Source: Oscillibacter sp.
Lineage (GTDB): Bacteria; Bacillota; Clostridia; Oscillospirales; Oscillospiraceae
Reading direction: 5' to 3'
DNA length: 64,000 bases
Assembly (NCBI GenBank): GCA_022795445.1
Contig: JAAWGR010000001.1
Span: 1 to 64,000 of the forward strand
The translations under genes were made by a program, and so were the position numbers. A model generated the notes under the pieces. It was not told the origin of the DNA, did no database searches, and was given only the letters and a program-made list of their open reading frames with translations. Positions 7,312-15,866 of this stretch are shown here, piece after piece; positions within the stretch are counted from its first letter, which is position 1; every line of letters begins with the position of its first letter.

Positions 7312-8916
7312 TTGCTGAAAATTGAAAATCTCCGCCTGCCGCCCGGCGCGGGCCCGGAAGCGCTGGCCCAGGCGGCGGCAAAGGCCCTGCGGGTGCCGCC
7401 GGAGGCGGTGCGGAGGCTGGAAATTCTCAGCCGGAGCATCGACGCCCGGGAGGGCGTGGCGGTTATTTACACCGTGGCGGCTGCATTGGAGAACGAGACT
7501 GCCGTGCTGCGCCGCTGCCGGAATAAGAAAGTCCACCGTTTTGAACAGGAGCCGGATTATCACCCGCCAGAGCCACGTCTTCCGCTGGATGTTCGCCCAG
7601 TTGTCGTAGGGGCGGGCCCTGCGGGCTTGTTTGCGGCCCTTGTGCTGGCCTTAGCTGGACAGGAACCCATCCTCCTGGAGCGTGGACGGCCCGTAGAGGC
7701 GCGGAAAGCGGATGTGGAGAAATTCTGGTCGACCGGAGAATTAGATTTGACCAGCAATGTTCCATTCGGCGAAGGCGGCGCGGGAGCCTTTTCCGACGGC
7801 AAACTGAACACCGGTACAAGAGACCCGCGGCACCGTTTTATCCTGAGAACGCTGGCGGCTGCCGGCGCGCCGGAGGACATTCTCATAGATGCGAAACCCC
7901 ATATTGGTACGGACTATTTATATATTACGCTGCAAAACCTGCGAAAAACGTTGTTATCCCTGGGGACGGATATCCGTTTTGAGGCCCGCCTGACAGATTT
8001 GCGCACGGAAAACGGCGTTTTGAAAGGAATTGCTGTAGAAGGCCCGGAGGGCGCCTATGAGCTGCCTTGTCAGAGCTTGATCCTTGCCCCTGGACATTCT
8101 GCGCGGGATACGTTTGCAATGTTATACCAGCGCGGCGTGCAGATGGAGGCGAAGCCCTTTGCCGTGGGCGTGCGGATCGAACACCGGCAGGCAGACTGTG
8201 ACGCGGCCCGGTACCGGGAGTATGCAGGACATCCCGGCCTGCCTGCCGCATCCTATAAGCTCGCCTGCCACCTGCCAAATGGACGGTCGGTGTTTTCTTT
8301 CTGCGTCTGCCCCGGCGGGAAGGTCGTAGCTGCCGCCTCGGAGGCGGGCCAGGTGGTCACGAATGGTATGAGCGAATTTGCCCGTGCAGAGGAGAACATC
8401 AACGGCGGGCTTCTGGTCAATGTCACGCCGGAAGACTTCGGCAGCTCTTCGCCCCTGGCGGGCATCGAATTCCAGCGGCGCATGGAAGCAGCTGCCTATA
8501 CCCTTGGCGGCGGAGGCTGCCGGGCGCCCGCCCAGCGAGTGGAGGATTTCCTCAAGAACCGCGCCTCTGCCGGGCCAGGCCGGGTACGGCCCAGCTACCG
8601 TCCAGGCGTTGTTTGGACAGACCTGCGCCAGTGCCTGCCGCCCTTCGTTGCGGACGCCCTTGCGGAGGCCTTGCCCATCTTAGGCCGGAAGCTCCAAGGC
8701 TTCGACGCCTCAGACGCCGTGCTGACCGCCGTGGAAAGCCGCAGTTCCTCCCCCGTCCGGATCCCCCGGGATGACAGCGGACAGGCGAACATCCAGGGCC
8801 TGTACCCCTGCGGCGAGGGGGCCGGTTATGCCGGAGGCATCCTCTCCGCTGCTGCCGATGGCATGCGCTGTGCAGAAACTCTTTTGGAAAAAAGCGCTTC
8901 GGCGCTTTTGGAATAA
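7312..8916 (+). CDS. FAD-dependent oxidoreductase (COG2509 family)
   Basis: This 534-residue flavoprotein has an N-terminal extension of about 90 residues typical of the COG2509 group, then a dinucleotide-binding VVVGAGPAGLFAAL motif (98-110) and an ERGRPVEARKADV segment. It ends with a C-terminal FAD-contact region, YPCGEGAGYAGGILSAAADG. Members are annotated as uncharacterised NAD(P)/FAD-dependent dehydrogenases and the substrate is unknown. The start is TTG 7312 with a gggggag Shine-Dalgarno. It is followed after 53 nt by a 2-hydroxyacid dehydrogenase gene, possibly in the same transcript. Confidence 0.88.
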   Translation: MLKIENLRLPPGAGPEALAQAAAKALRVPPEAVRRLEILSRSIDAREGVAVIYTVAAALENETAVLRRCRNKKVHRFEQEPDYHPPEPRLPLDVRPVVVGAGPAGLFAALVLALAGQEPILLERGRPVEARKADVEKFWSTGELDLTSNVPFGEGGAGAFSDGKLNTGTRDPRHRFILRTLAAAGAPEDILIDAKPHIGTDYLYITLQNLRKTLLSLGTDIRFEARLTDLRTENGVLKGIAVEGPEGAYELPCQSLILAPGHSARDTFAMLYQRGVQMEAKPFAVGVRIEHRQADCDAARYREYAGHPGLPAASYKLACHLPNGRSVFSFCVCPGGKVVAAASEAGQVVTNGMSEFARAEENINGGLLVNVTPEDFGSSSPLAGIEFQRRMEAAAYTLGGGGCRAPAQRVEDFLKNRASAGPGRVRPSYRPGVVWTDLRQCLPPFVADALAEALPILGRKLQGFDASDAVLTAVESRSSSPVRIPRDDSGQANIQGLYPCGEGAGYAGGILSAAADGMRCAETLLEKSASALLE

Positions 8917-8969
8917 TCCCCCGGGCCGCAAACGGTCTGCCCGGTATTTTAGAGGAGGTCAAACCAATT

Positions 8970-9950
8970 ATGAGCCGTGACATCTGCATCTTTCAACATT
9001 TCCTGACCGACGCCCACAAAGCGCAAATCGAGGCCGCAGCCGCAGAAACGGGCTTTACTCCCCACTTCTTTACGCTGGACCAGTTTGAGGAGGCGAAAGC
9101 CTGCCTCCAGGCCGGCAGCTGCGAGGTGCTGTATGCCCAAAGTCCGGAACTGCTCCGTACTGCCCCCGCCTCTTTAAAATGGTATTGCGCATCTTCCGCT
9201 GGCGTGGACTACTACTGCAAAGACCCCACCCTGTTTGCAAACCCGGACTGCATCCTCTCGAACTCCAATTGCTACGGCGTGACCATCTCGGAGCATGTGA
9301 TCATGGTTTTGCTGATGCTCCTGCGGCATATGCCGGATTATCAGGAGGTTGTCCGAAACCGTGGATGGGAAAACCAGCTGCCCGTCCGTTCTATCCGGGA
9401 CGGCGAATTTACCATCCTGGGTACGGGCAACATCGGCGCCACGGTAGCGGAACGCCTGCACGCCATGGGCGCTGCGAAAGTTACCGCCCTCAGCCGCAGC
9501 GGCAAAGCGAAAGAGCCGGTGTTCGATGAGGTGCTGCCGATCTCGGAGCTAAACAGCATCCTTCCCCAGGTGAAGGGATTGATCATGGCCCTGCCCAGTA
9601 CGCCGGAAACCATCCACATTTTGAACCGGGAGCGCATCGCCCTGCTGCCGGAGGACGCCTATGTGATCAACGTGGGCCGGGGGACGGCCATCGACCAGGA
9701 CGCTCTGGTGGACGCGCTGAACAGCGGCGCATTGGCAGGCGCAGCTTTGGACGTCATGGACCCGGAGCCGCTTCCGCAGGACCACCCCCTGTGGAGCGCC
9801 AAGAACTTGATCCTCACGCCGCATATCTCCGGAAACCTCACCCTGGGCTACACCTGCGACGCCAATGTTTCCATGTTCTGTGCTGACCTGAAGAACTATG
9901 CAGGCGGGAAACCGCTTGTGAACCAGGTAGACCGTAAAAGGGGATACTAA
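8970..9950 (+). CDS. D-isomer-specific 2-hydroxyacid dehydrogenase
   Basis: This 326-residue NAD(P)-dependent dehydrogenase has a glycine-rich motif GTGNIG (151-156) and the catalytic set R237 (NVGRG), E266 (DPEPLP) and H285 (TPHISG). The family interconverts 2-keto acids and D-2-hydroxy acids. The SSAGVDYY segment in the catalytic domain resembles the glyoxylate/hydroxypyruvate-reductase branch, but the substrate cannot be assigned. The start is ATG 8970, preceded by gaggag about 10 nt upstream. The next gene is an iron-type alcohol dehydrogenase only 30 nt downstream, suggesting one operon for reducing keto acids and aldehydes. Confidence 0.92.
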   Translation: MSRDICIFQHFLTDAHKAQIEAAAAETGFTPHFFTLDQFEEAKACLQAGSCEVLYAQSPELLRTAPASLKWYCASSAGVDYYCKDPTLFANPDCILSNSNCYGVTISEHVIMVLLMLLRHMPDYQEVVRNRGWENQLPVRSIRDGEFTILGTGNIGATVAERLHAMGAAKVTALSRSGKAKEPVFDEVLPISELNSILPQVKGLIMALPSTPETIHILNRERIALLPEDAYVINVGRGTAIDQDALVDALNSGALAGAALDVMDPEPLPQDHPLWSAKNLILTPHISGNLTLGYTCDANVSMFCADLKNYAGGKPLVNQVDRKRGY

Positions 9951-9980
9951 ATTTCAGATTGGAAAGGATGTTAGCATCTT

Positions 9981-11174
9981 ATGGACAATTTTACATTTTA
10001 TTCTCCCACCCTGTTCGCGTTTGGTGATGGCCAGGCGAAAACTACTGGAGGATTGGTGCGCCGCTTCGGCGGCACAAAGGCGCTGCTGATCTACGGCGGC
10101 GGCTCTGTCAAGCGCAATGGCGCATATGACGCCGTGACAGCCTCCTTGAAAGAGGCTGGGATTCCTTTCTCGGAACTGTCCGGCATCCAGGCGAACCCCC
10201 GCAGCGGTAAGGTCTACGAGGGCGTCGGCATGGTGCGGAAGGAGGGGCTGGATTTCATTCTTGCTCTGGGCGGCGGCAGCGTCATTGATACAGCCAAGGC
10301 CGTTGGTATGGGCGCGGTCTATGACGGCGATTTCTGGGACTTCTTCTCCGGCAAAGCGGAGATCAACGGCACAGTCCCAGTGGGTACAGTGCTGACCATC
10401 TCTGCCGCCGGAAGCGAGGGCAGCAACAGCTGCGTCATCACCCATGAAAACGGAAACCTGAAATGGAGCATCCCAAAGTCTGAGAAAGCAGATATCGTGC
10501 GGCCTAAATTCTCGATCCTGGACCCGCGCTATACCTGTTCCTTGCCGGCGTATCAGACCGCCTGCGGCGCGGTGGATATGATGGCGCATATCTGTGAACG
10601 GTATTTTTCCAATACGCCTGACGTGGCCCTGACCGACCGCATCTGCGAGGCTTTGCTGAAGACGATTGTTGACGCTGCCCCCAAGGCGATGGAGGATCCC
10701 AACGATTACGCCGCCCGGGCGGACCTCATGTGGGCTGGGATGCTGGCGCATAACAACTCCTGCGGTGTGGGCCGCGTCCAGGACTGGGCCAGCCACCAGA
10801 TCGAGCATGAGCTTTCCGCTTTTTACGACTGTGCCCACGGAGCCGGCCTGGCAGTTGTCATGCCTGCTTGGATGGAGTTCGTATTTACCCATGATGTTAT
10901 GCGCTTCGCTCGTTTTGCGGTGGAGGTTTTTGGCTGCGAGATGAATTATGCGGAGCCGGAGGACACTGCCCGCCAGGGCATCCGGCGTTTGCGGGAATTT
11001 TTCCGGTCCCTGGGTATGCCCACGACCCTCAAGGAAATTGAGGGCGCAAAAGCGGAGGATATCCCGAAGATGGTAGCGCACCGGAAGGAAAAGCCGAACG
11101 GCTTCCCCTTCGGCGGCTTTGTAAAGATCGGCCCGGAGGAGATGGCTGAGATCCTCCGCGGGACGGACCAATAA
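9981..11174 (+). CDS. Iron-containing alcohol dehydrogenase, butanol-dehydrogenase type
   Basis: This 397-residue enzyme is a group III metal-dependent ADH similar to NADH-dependent butanol dehydrogenase (BdhA/YugJ type). The nucleotide-binding GGGS segment is at 97-100 (ALGGGSVIDTAK), and the likely metal ligands are D199, H203, H272 and H286. It would reduce aldehydes to alcohols in fermentation, reoxidising NAD(P)H. It follows the 2-hydroxyacid dehydrogenase closely and is followed by a terminator, so it ends this operon. Cofactor preference and physiological aldehyde are not visible in the sequence. Confidence 0.93.
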   Translation: MDNFTFYSPTLFAFGDGQAKTTGGLVRRFGGTKALLIYGGGSVKRNGAYDAVTASLKEAGIPFSELSGIQANPRSGKVYEGVGMVRKEGLDFILALGGGSVIDTAKAVGMGAVYDGDFWDFFSGKAEINGTVPVGTVLTISAAGSEGSNSCVITHENGNLKWSIPKSEKADIVRPKFSILDPRYTCSLPAYQTACGAVDMMAHICERYFSNTPDVALTDRICEALLKTIVDAAPKAMEDPNDYAARADLMWAGMLAHNNSCGVGRVQDWASHQIEHELSAFYDCAHGAGLAVVMPAWMEFVFTHDVMRFARFAVEVFGCEMNYAEPEDTARQGIRRLREFFRSLGMPTTLKEIEGAKAEDIPKMVAHRKEKPNGFPFGGFVKIGPEEMAEILRGTDQ

Positions 11175-11197
11175 AGCGCGGGAAAATAGTATAAAAC

Positions 11198-11238
11198 CAG
11201 GAGCAGCGGGGGAATATGGCCCTGCTGCTCCTGATTTT
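11198..11238 (+). terminator. Intrinsic terminator after the alcohol dehydrogenase
   Basis: A stem CAGGAGCAGC-GGG pairs with GCCC-TGCTGCTCCTG (one bulge), followed by ATTTTGG, just after the stop at 11174. Confidence 0.75.
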
Positions 11239-11264
11239 GGCTTTATCTGGCGGACTTCCGGTTT

Positions 11265-11613
11265 AATGTTCTTTTTGCGGAGTGTTAACGTCCTGTTCTG
11301 GGCTTTGGAAACCTCTTGGAACAGGCTGACGACGTATGCGCTTTTTTCTTTCAGGGACCAATGCGCAGCATCTGGATTCGACGAAATTTTCCCCATAATA
11401 TCCCGGATCCCAATACGTTTCGCAGGAATAAACGTCGCATTGAAAACAGTATTCCAAACCGCCGTGCGCCAAGCTGCATCATGCGATTTTACAAGAATGG
11501 TTACCCACCCCGCCTCCGCAGCCGGGACAATGGCTGCCCAGATGCATGGGACATAGCCCGCAATTCAAACCGCACAAGGAAAAAAGCTGGTTATCCCGTT
11601 TAAATCCTTTCAT
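11265..11613 (-). pseudogene. Broken DUF3795-family gene (nonsense plus internal loss/frameshift)
   Basis: The minus frame from ATG 11613 reads MKGFKRDNQLFSLCGLNCGLCPMH and then HCPGCGGGVGNHSCKIA, the Cys-rich N-terminus of DUF3795 proteins. It meets TGA at 11481-11479 where the family usually has Arg or Lys (CKIA-R-CS). In the same frame it goes on as CSLAHGGLEYCFQCDVYSCETYWD. The family C-terminus (SLKEKSAYVVSLFQEV...LTLRKK) is found in another frame at about 11360-11268, with most of the middle missing. The ATG overlaps the stop of the solute-binding protein gene (ATGA), so it was once translationally coupled. It is almost certainly non-functional. Confidence 0.75.
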
Positions 11614-12902
11614 GGCGGCGACGGGTCCTCTCCGACGGCCTTGGAAAAGCCTTCCATAGCCTCGCGGATATCCATCCCGACGGCGATGTTTTGCAGCATC
11701 TTCCACCAGGCCTCCCGGGCCGTCACCCAGCCGGGAGTGCTCTGGATGTAGTTGCCCATATACTGGGAGAAAGTGCTGTATTCAGACATAAGGATATCGT
11801 TGGCGTAAAGGTCTTCCAGGTCCCGCACGGGCCAATAAGTGGAGGTCATGACCGCTCTGCGGTAGATACCGTCGCGGTCTGTCATGAAGCGGATGAAGGT
11901 TTTGGCGGCTTCCACCCGGGCCTCATCGCCGTTATCGAATACGCCGAACCCCCAGATGCCGCCTTCCAGGCGCGGCTGCCCTGTATCAGAAGGGAACGCC
12001 ATGGGAAAAATATCAAAATCTAAAGTCGGATTTTTCAGGGTCTGCTGGATTTCCATCCATACATTCCAGCAGAAGGACATGGCCAGTTCCCCCCGGCAGA
12101 AGCGCTCAATTTCCTCGCTGGCGGTCAAATCCGGTTCAAACGAAATGCCTTCCGTGTTCCGCAGCAGCTCCAGGGCTTGGATATTCTCCGGACTGTTGAC
12201 GGTGTAATGGGTGTGCTCTTCATTGGTGAAGGTTCCGCCATAGAGATTTTTTACCAGGGCGCGGGTACCTTGGTCGCCGCTCTGACCGTTGCAGTAGATA
12301 GCGCCGGCCTGTTCTACGCCATAGGCTGTGAGGGCGTTCATAGCATGGATGAATCCTTCGGTTGTCCAGGTACGGGTTTCCTCGTCGATGTACTGCAAAG
12401 CGCCTGCGGCTTCAAAAAGGTCATAGTTGATCGCCATACAGTGGGTGGTCATGCAGAGGGGAAATTCGTAGTACGCCCCATTCTGATGCCGGCACGCGGC
12501 TTTCACAGAGTCGTAAATCTCCCCCGCGTGCGGCTCGCTCTCCCACAAATCGGTAAGGTCCGCCAGGAGGCCCTGGCTGCCCCAATTGGCAACTAACCGT
12601 TCCGGCCCCTCAAGGACCAGGTCAGGGGCCTGCCCCGCCGCGATGGCGTCCCGAATGCGTTGGTCGCCGGTGTCGTAGTTCAGGTACTCCATCGACAGGC
12701 GGATGTTGGGATAGGCGCGGTTGAAATCGCCGACCAGGATAGCGACAGAAGTGGCGTTGCCCCAGTTCCCCACCGGATATGTCCAAAATGAGAGCTCAAC
12801 AATCTCTTGAGGAGGGGTTGGTTCTTCTGACAGACTGCTTTTGCAAGCGGTCAGACTGACAGCGGTGAACAGAGCCATCAGGAATGTGAAATATCTTTTC
12901 AT
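11610..12902 (-). CDS. Extracellular solute-binding lipoprotein, family 1-like
   Basis: This 430-residue protein has a lipoprotein signal peptide ending in the lipobox LTAC (Cys at about 20), followed by a periplasmic-binding fold of the sugar/oligosaccharide-binding type (VELSFWTYPVGN, APDLVLEGPERL, GGIWGFGV). It would sit on the outer face of the membrane and bind a small ligand, probably a carbohydrate. The start is ATG 12902 with aaggagg; it overlaps the stop of the upstream hybrid kinase (ATGA). No ABC permease or ATPase gene is near, so it may be a ligand-sensing partner of the kinase rather than a transporter subunit. Confidence 0.88.
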   Translation of the reverse strand: MKRYFTFLMALFTAVSLTACKSSLSEEPTPPQEIVELSFWTYPVGNWGNATSVAILVGDFNRAYPNIRLSMEYLNYDTGDQRIRDAIAAGQAPDLVLEGPERLVANWGSQGLLADLTDLWESEPHAGEIYDSVKAACRHQNGAYYEFPLCMTTHCMAINYDLFEAAGALQYIDEETRTWTTEGFIHAMNALTAYGVEQAGAIYCNGQSGDQGTRALVKNLYGGTFTNEEHTHYTVNSPENIQALELLRNTEGISFEPDLTASEEIERFCRGELAMSFCWNVWMEIQQTLKNPTLDFDIFPMAFPSDTGQPRLEGGIWGFGVFDNGDEARVEAAKTFIRFMTDRDGIYRRAVMTSTYWPVRDLEDLYANDILMSEYSTFSQYMGNYIQSTPGWVTAREAWWKMLQNIAVGMDIREAMEGFSKAVGEDPSPP

Positions 12903-15481
12903 TGCGGCCTCCTTGCGATGGAGGGTTCTGTTTCCCGTTGCTGGAGGTATTTGTCCAGCAGCCGGGCCACTTCGTCTACATCCAGAGGTTTTGGCGTATG
13001 GGCGTTCATGCCGCATTCCAAGCAGTGCTGAACATCGTCTGCAAAGGCGTCGGCGCTGACGGCGATGATCGGAATCTTCCCGGCGTCCGCCCGGTCCAGG
13101 GCACGGATGGCCTGGGCGGCTTCAAAACCGGTCATGACAGGCATCCGCAGGTCCATTAGAATCGCGTCGTACCAGCCCACGGGGGAAGCGGAGAATTTAT
13201 CTGCGCATAGCTTGCCGTTTTCTGCCCAATCCAGTTCCAGCCCCAGCTCCGAGAGCAGCTCATTGGCGATTTCCCAGTTGAGGTCGTTGTCTTCCGCCAG
13301 CAGGATCCGCCGCCCGGTGAAATCCATCTGCTTCGGCGTGTCTTCAGGAAGGGGCTGGGGGACGGTTTCGGCAAAAGGCCGGAGGCCATAATACAGGCTG
13401 GAGCGGAACAGGGGTTTAGAAATGAACGCGCTGACGCCGGCGGCATGGGCCTCGTCTTCCGCCTCGCGCCAGTCGTTCTCACAGAGAAGGATCAGGGGGA
13501 TTTCCCCGCCGAAACGGCTGCGGAAAGTGCGGACAGTCTCAAAGCCGCTTCCCAGTTCCCAATCCAGCAGAACGAACCGGTAAGCCCCTTCTCCGGTTTG
13601 GTGGGCTTCCCAAAGCTCCATAGCCTGGTCCATTGTCTGGGCGAGCTGGGCTTGTATGCCAATGGATTGCAGTGTGTGAAGGGCAGCTTCGCCGGTGCGC
13701 CTGTCGGGCTCGACCAGAAGGGCCGCCTGTTCCGGAAGACGGGTCTCCGCCTCTTGGGACACGGTTTTTTCCAGGTCAAGGGCAACGTGAAATTCGCTGC
13801 CTTTTCCAGGCGCGCTGTCGACGCTGACCGTGCCGCCCATGGTATCGACGATATACTTGGTGATGGTCATACCCAAGCCGGCTCCGGCGGTTTTTTGAAT
13901 GCGGGCGTTGTCTTCCCGGACGAAAGCCTCAAATATTTTCGCCTGGAACTCGTCCGTCATGCCAATGCCGTTGTCTTTGACATAAAAATGGATGCGGGTA
14001 TATTCGGCGCCCTTTGGAGAGGGGGCTTCCCGGATGGTCAGGGAGATGCTGCCGCCATCGGGGGTGAACTTGACGGCGTTGCCCAGAAGGTTCAGCAGGA
14101 TCTGGCTGAGGCGCACGCCGTCGCTGCACAGGTTTTCGTAGGGGACGTCCTCAATATAGACGCGGAACTGCTGCTGTTTCTCCTGGAACTGGGGCTGGAT
14201 GATGGTGATGATGTTGTGGATGGTTTCCCGGAGGGAAAGAGGCTGCATGTTCAGGATCAGGCGTCCGGTTTCGATCTTGGACATGTCCAGCATATCGTTG
14301 ATCAAACCCAGCAGGTGCCGGCTGGAAACGCTGATGCGTTTCAGGCAGAGGCGGACCTGGGAGGTATTGCTGTCCAGGTTGGCGATGGCGATGGTGGTCA
14401 TGCCCATGATGCCGTTCATAGGCGTCCGGATGTCGTGGCTCATATTGGAGAGGAATTCGCTCTTAGCCCGGCTGGCCTGTTCGGCGGACCGGCGCGCCTC
14501 ATCCAGTACGCGCAGCTGCCGCCGGGTCTGGCGGAAGTAGCCGACGAATACCAGCAGCAGCGCTCCTAAAATCAGGCAGCAGCCGCCGAAGGAGATCAGG
14601 GACCATTTCTGCTGCAAATCCGCGACGGTTCTATCAAGAACGTTGTAGGACATGTAGAGCAGCAGGTGCCATTCGGAGTTGGGAAGATCGGTGCAGTAGA
14701 TGTTCCGGCGTTCACCGGCAACGAGGACTTCGTTTGTATAGTCCCGCTTAGCGGTTATGGAAGCCCGCAGCTCGTTGGCGTAAGAGACGGGGTCATTGCT
14801 GGCGGTGCGCTCATAGCGGCGGCTGATGCGGTCAAAATAGTTTTCGTCGACGATCTCGTCGCTTTGAAGGATAAAAGTGCCATCCGTCCGGATGATGGCG
14901 TAGTCCACGATGGAATCATGGACGTTGACGTCAAGGGTCTCCTGGAAATAGCTGGTGGGGAGGGCGGCGACCAAGGCGACGCTGGCAGCGCCGTTTTCCA
15001 GAGGGTAGGCGGCGGGGACGCCCAGCAGGATCAACTGCTGCCCGGAGACGTCCTGGCCTGCGCCGATTTTCTCCTCGCCGTTTTCCAAGGAGCGGAGAAA
15101 GGGCTCCGGCAGGTCGAGGGAGACCTGGAGGCCGTAGATCATGTCAAACTCGCCATCGGGAGTATAGAAAGCGAGGTATTCAAAGCCGTTCGTGCGGGCG
15201 TTGTGGCTGAGGGAGACGCGGATGGTGGAGAGGTTTTCAACGCGCATGGGGGGCACGGAATCCACCAAGGCGCTGACCTGGTTAAGGCGGAGGTCGATGG
15301 TGGTGCCGAAGTGGGTGGCGACCTGACGGCTCATGCCGGACATATAAATTACGCCGATATCCCGGATGGCGTTTTCTGCCATGAAATTTGTCCAGATTGT
15401 CTGGATGCTGAAAATAAATACACAGAAAATGGAAGCAAGGATCAAGCTGATTGTCAAGAAACGGGTGGTTTTATTTCTCAA
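12899..15481 (-). CDS. Hybrid sensor histidine kinase (sensor-HisKA-HATPase-REC-REC)
   Basis: This 860-residue kinase has TM1 (about 8-30), an extracellular Cache-like sensor (about 35-285), TM2 (about 295-315), HisKA with H349 in NMSHDIRTP, an HATPase domain (about 455-572) and two receiver domains with phospho-acceptors D640 and D777. The first REC is less typical than the second (LLAEDND...ILMDLRMP). The start is TTG 15481 with an upstream gaggtgagg. It is closely related, domain for domain, to the kinase at 26143-28731 but lacks an Hpt gene beside it. It is cotranscribed with the solute-binding lipoprotein. Signal and output are unknown. Confidence 0.93.
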   Translation of the reverse strand: MRNKTTRFLTISLILASIFCVFIFSIQTIWTNFMAENAIRDIGVIYMSGMSRQVATHFGTTIDLRLNQVSALVDSVPPMRVENLSTIRVSLSHNARTNGFEYLAFYTPDGEFDMIYGLQVSLDLPEPFLRSLENGEEKIGAGQDVSGQQLILLGVPAAYPLENGAASVALVAALPTSYFQETLDVNVHDSIVDYAIIRTDGTFILQSDEIVDENYFDRISRRYERTASNDPVSYANELRASITAKRDYTNEVLVAGERRNIYCTDLPNSEWHLLLYMSYNVLDRTVADLQQKWSLISFGGCCLILGALLLVFVGYFRQTRRQLRVLDEARRSAEQASRAKSEFLSNMSHDIRTPMNGIMGMTTIAIANLDSNTSQVRLCLKRISVSSRHLLGLINDMLDMSKIETGRLILNMQPLSLRETIHNIITIIQPQFQEKQQQFRVYIEDVPYENLCSDGVRLSQILLNLLGNAVKFTPDGGSISLTIREAPSPKGAEYTRIHFYVKDNGIGMTDEFQAKIFEAFVREDNARIQKTAGAGLGMTITKYIVDTMGGTVSVDSAPGKGSEFHVALDLEKTVSQEAETRLPEQAALLVEPDRRTGEAALHTLQSIGIQAQLAQTMDQAMELWEAHQTGEGAYRFVLLDWELGSGFETVRTFRSRFGGEIPLILLCENDWREAEDEAHAAGVSAFISKPLFRSSLYYGLRPFAETVPQPLPEDTPKQMDFTGRRILLAEDNDLNWEIANELLSELGLELDWAENGKLCADKFSASPVGWYDAILMDLRMPVMTGFEAAQAIRALDRADAGKIPIIAVSADAFADDVQHCLECGMNAHTPKPLDVDEVARLLDKYLQQRETEPSIARRPQ

Positions 15482-15691
15482 GGACGCCTCACCTCTTGAT
15501 TTATAGAATACGCAAGCGCCTCATCATCCACAATTTATGGCGGTTTGCGCGGCCGGGAAACCGGCCGTTTCCACATGCACTCTGCTGGAAAATGCAGGAT
15601 GTGAAAGACCATAGACTGCTTTGTTCTCCAATTTGGCAAGAAGGGCGGGCTCTGGCAAAAAGCAGACAGAGGACCATTTTTTCTACTTCCC

Positions 15692-15720
15692 ATTATAACG
15701 TATAACACCTTTGTCTGCAA
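15692..15720 (-). promoter_or_regulatory. Promoter for the kinase-lipoprotein operon
   Basis: On the minus strand, TTGCAG (15720-15715) and TATAAT (15697-15692) are separated by 17 nt. The 5' leader to the TTG start is about 205 nt and holds no recognised element. Confidence 0.72.
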
Positions 15721-15796
15721 GGGCATAAGGAATTTTTTTACTATTTTTGCCGTGATGTTCAATCTTGTCCAAATTGGAAACAAAATGCTGTGTCCC

Positions 15797-15824
15797 TTGC
15801 TTTTTTCGGAAAAAGTCCTATAAT
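15797..15824 (+). promoter_or_regulatory. Promoter for the LtaS-like gene
   Basis: TTGCTT (15797-15802) and TATAAT (15819-15824) are separated by 16 nt, upstream of the TTG start at 15867. Confidence 0.65.
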
Positions 15825-15866
15825 AAGGGTTATCTGTATATCAGTTGAAAAAAGGAGTTTACTGAT

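Noticed and set aside
7018-7563. N-terminal extension of htrA
   Set aside because: The upstream part overlaps the divergent gene and its promoter; a strong Shine-Dalgarno precedes ATG 7017.
11479-11481. TGA in the DUF3795 frame as selenocysteine codon
   Set aside because: The family usually has Arg or Lys here, no SECIS-like hairpin was seen, and the gene is also broken downstream.
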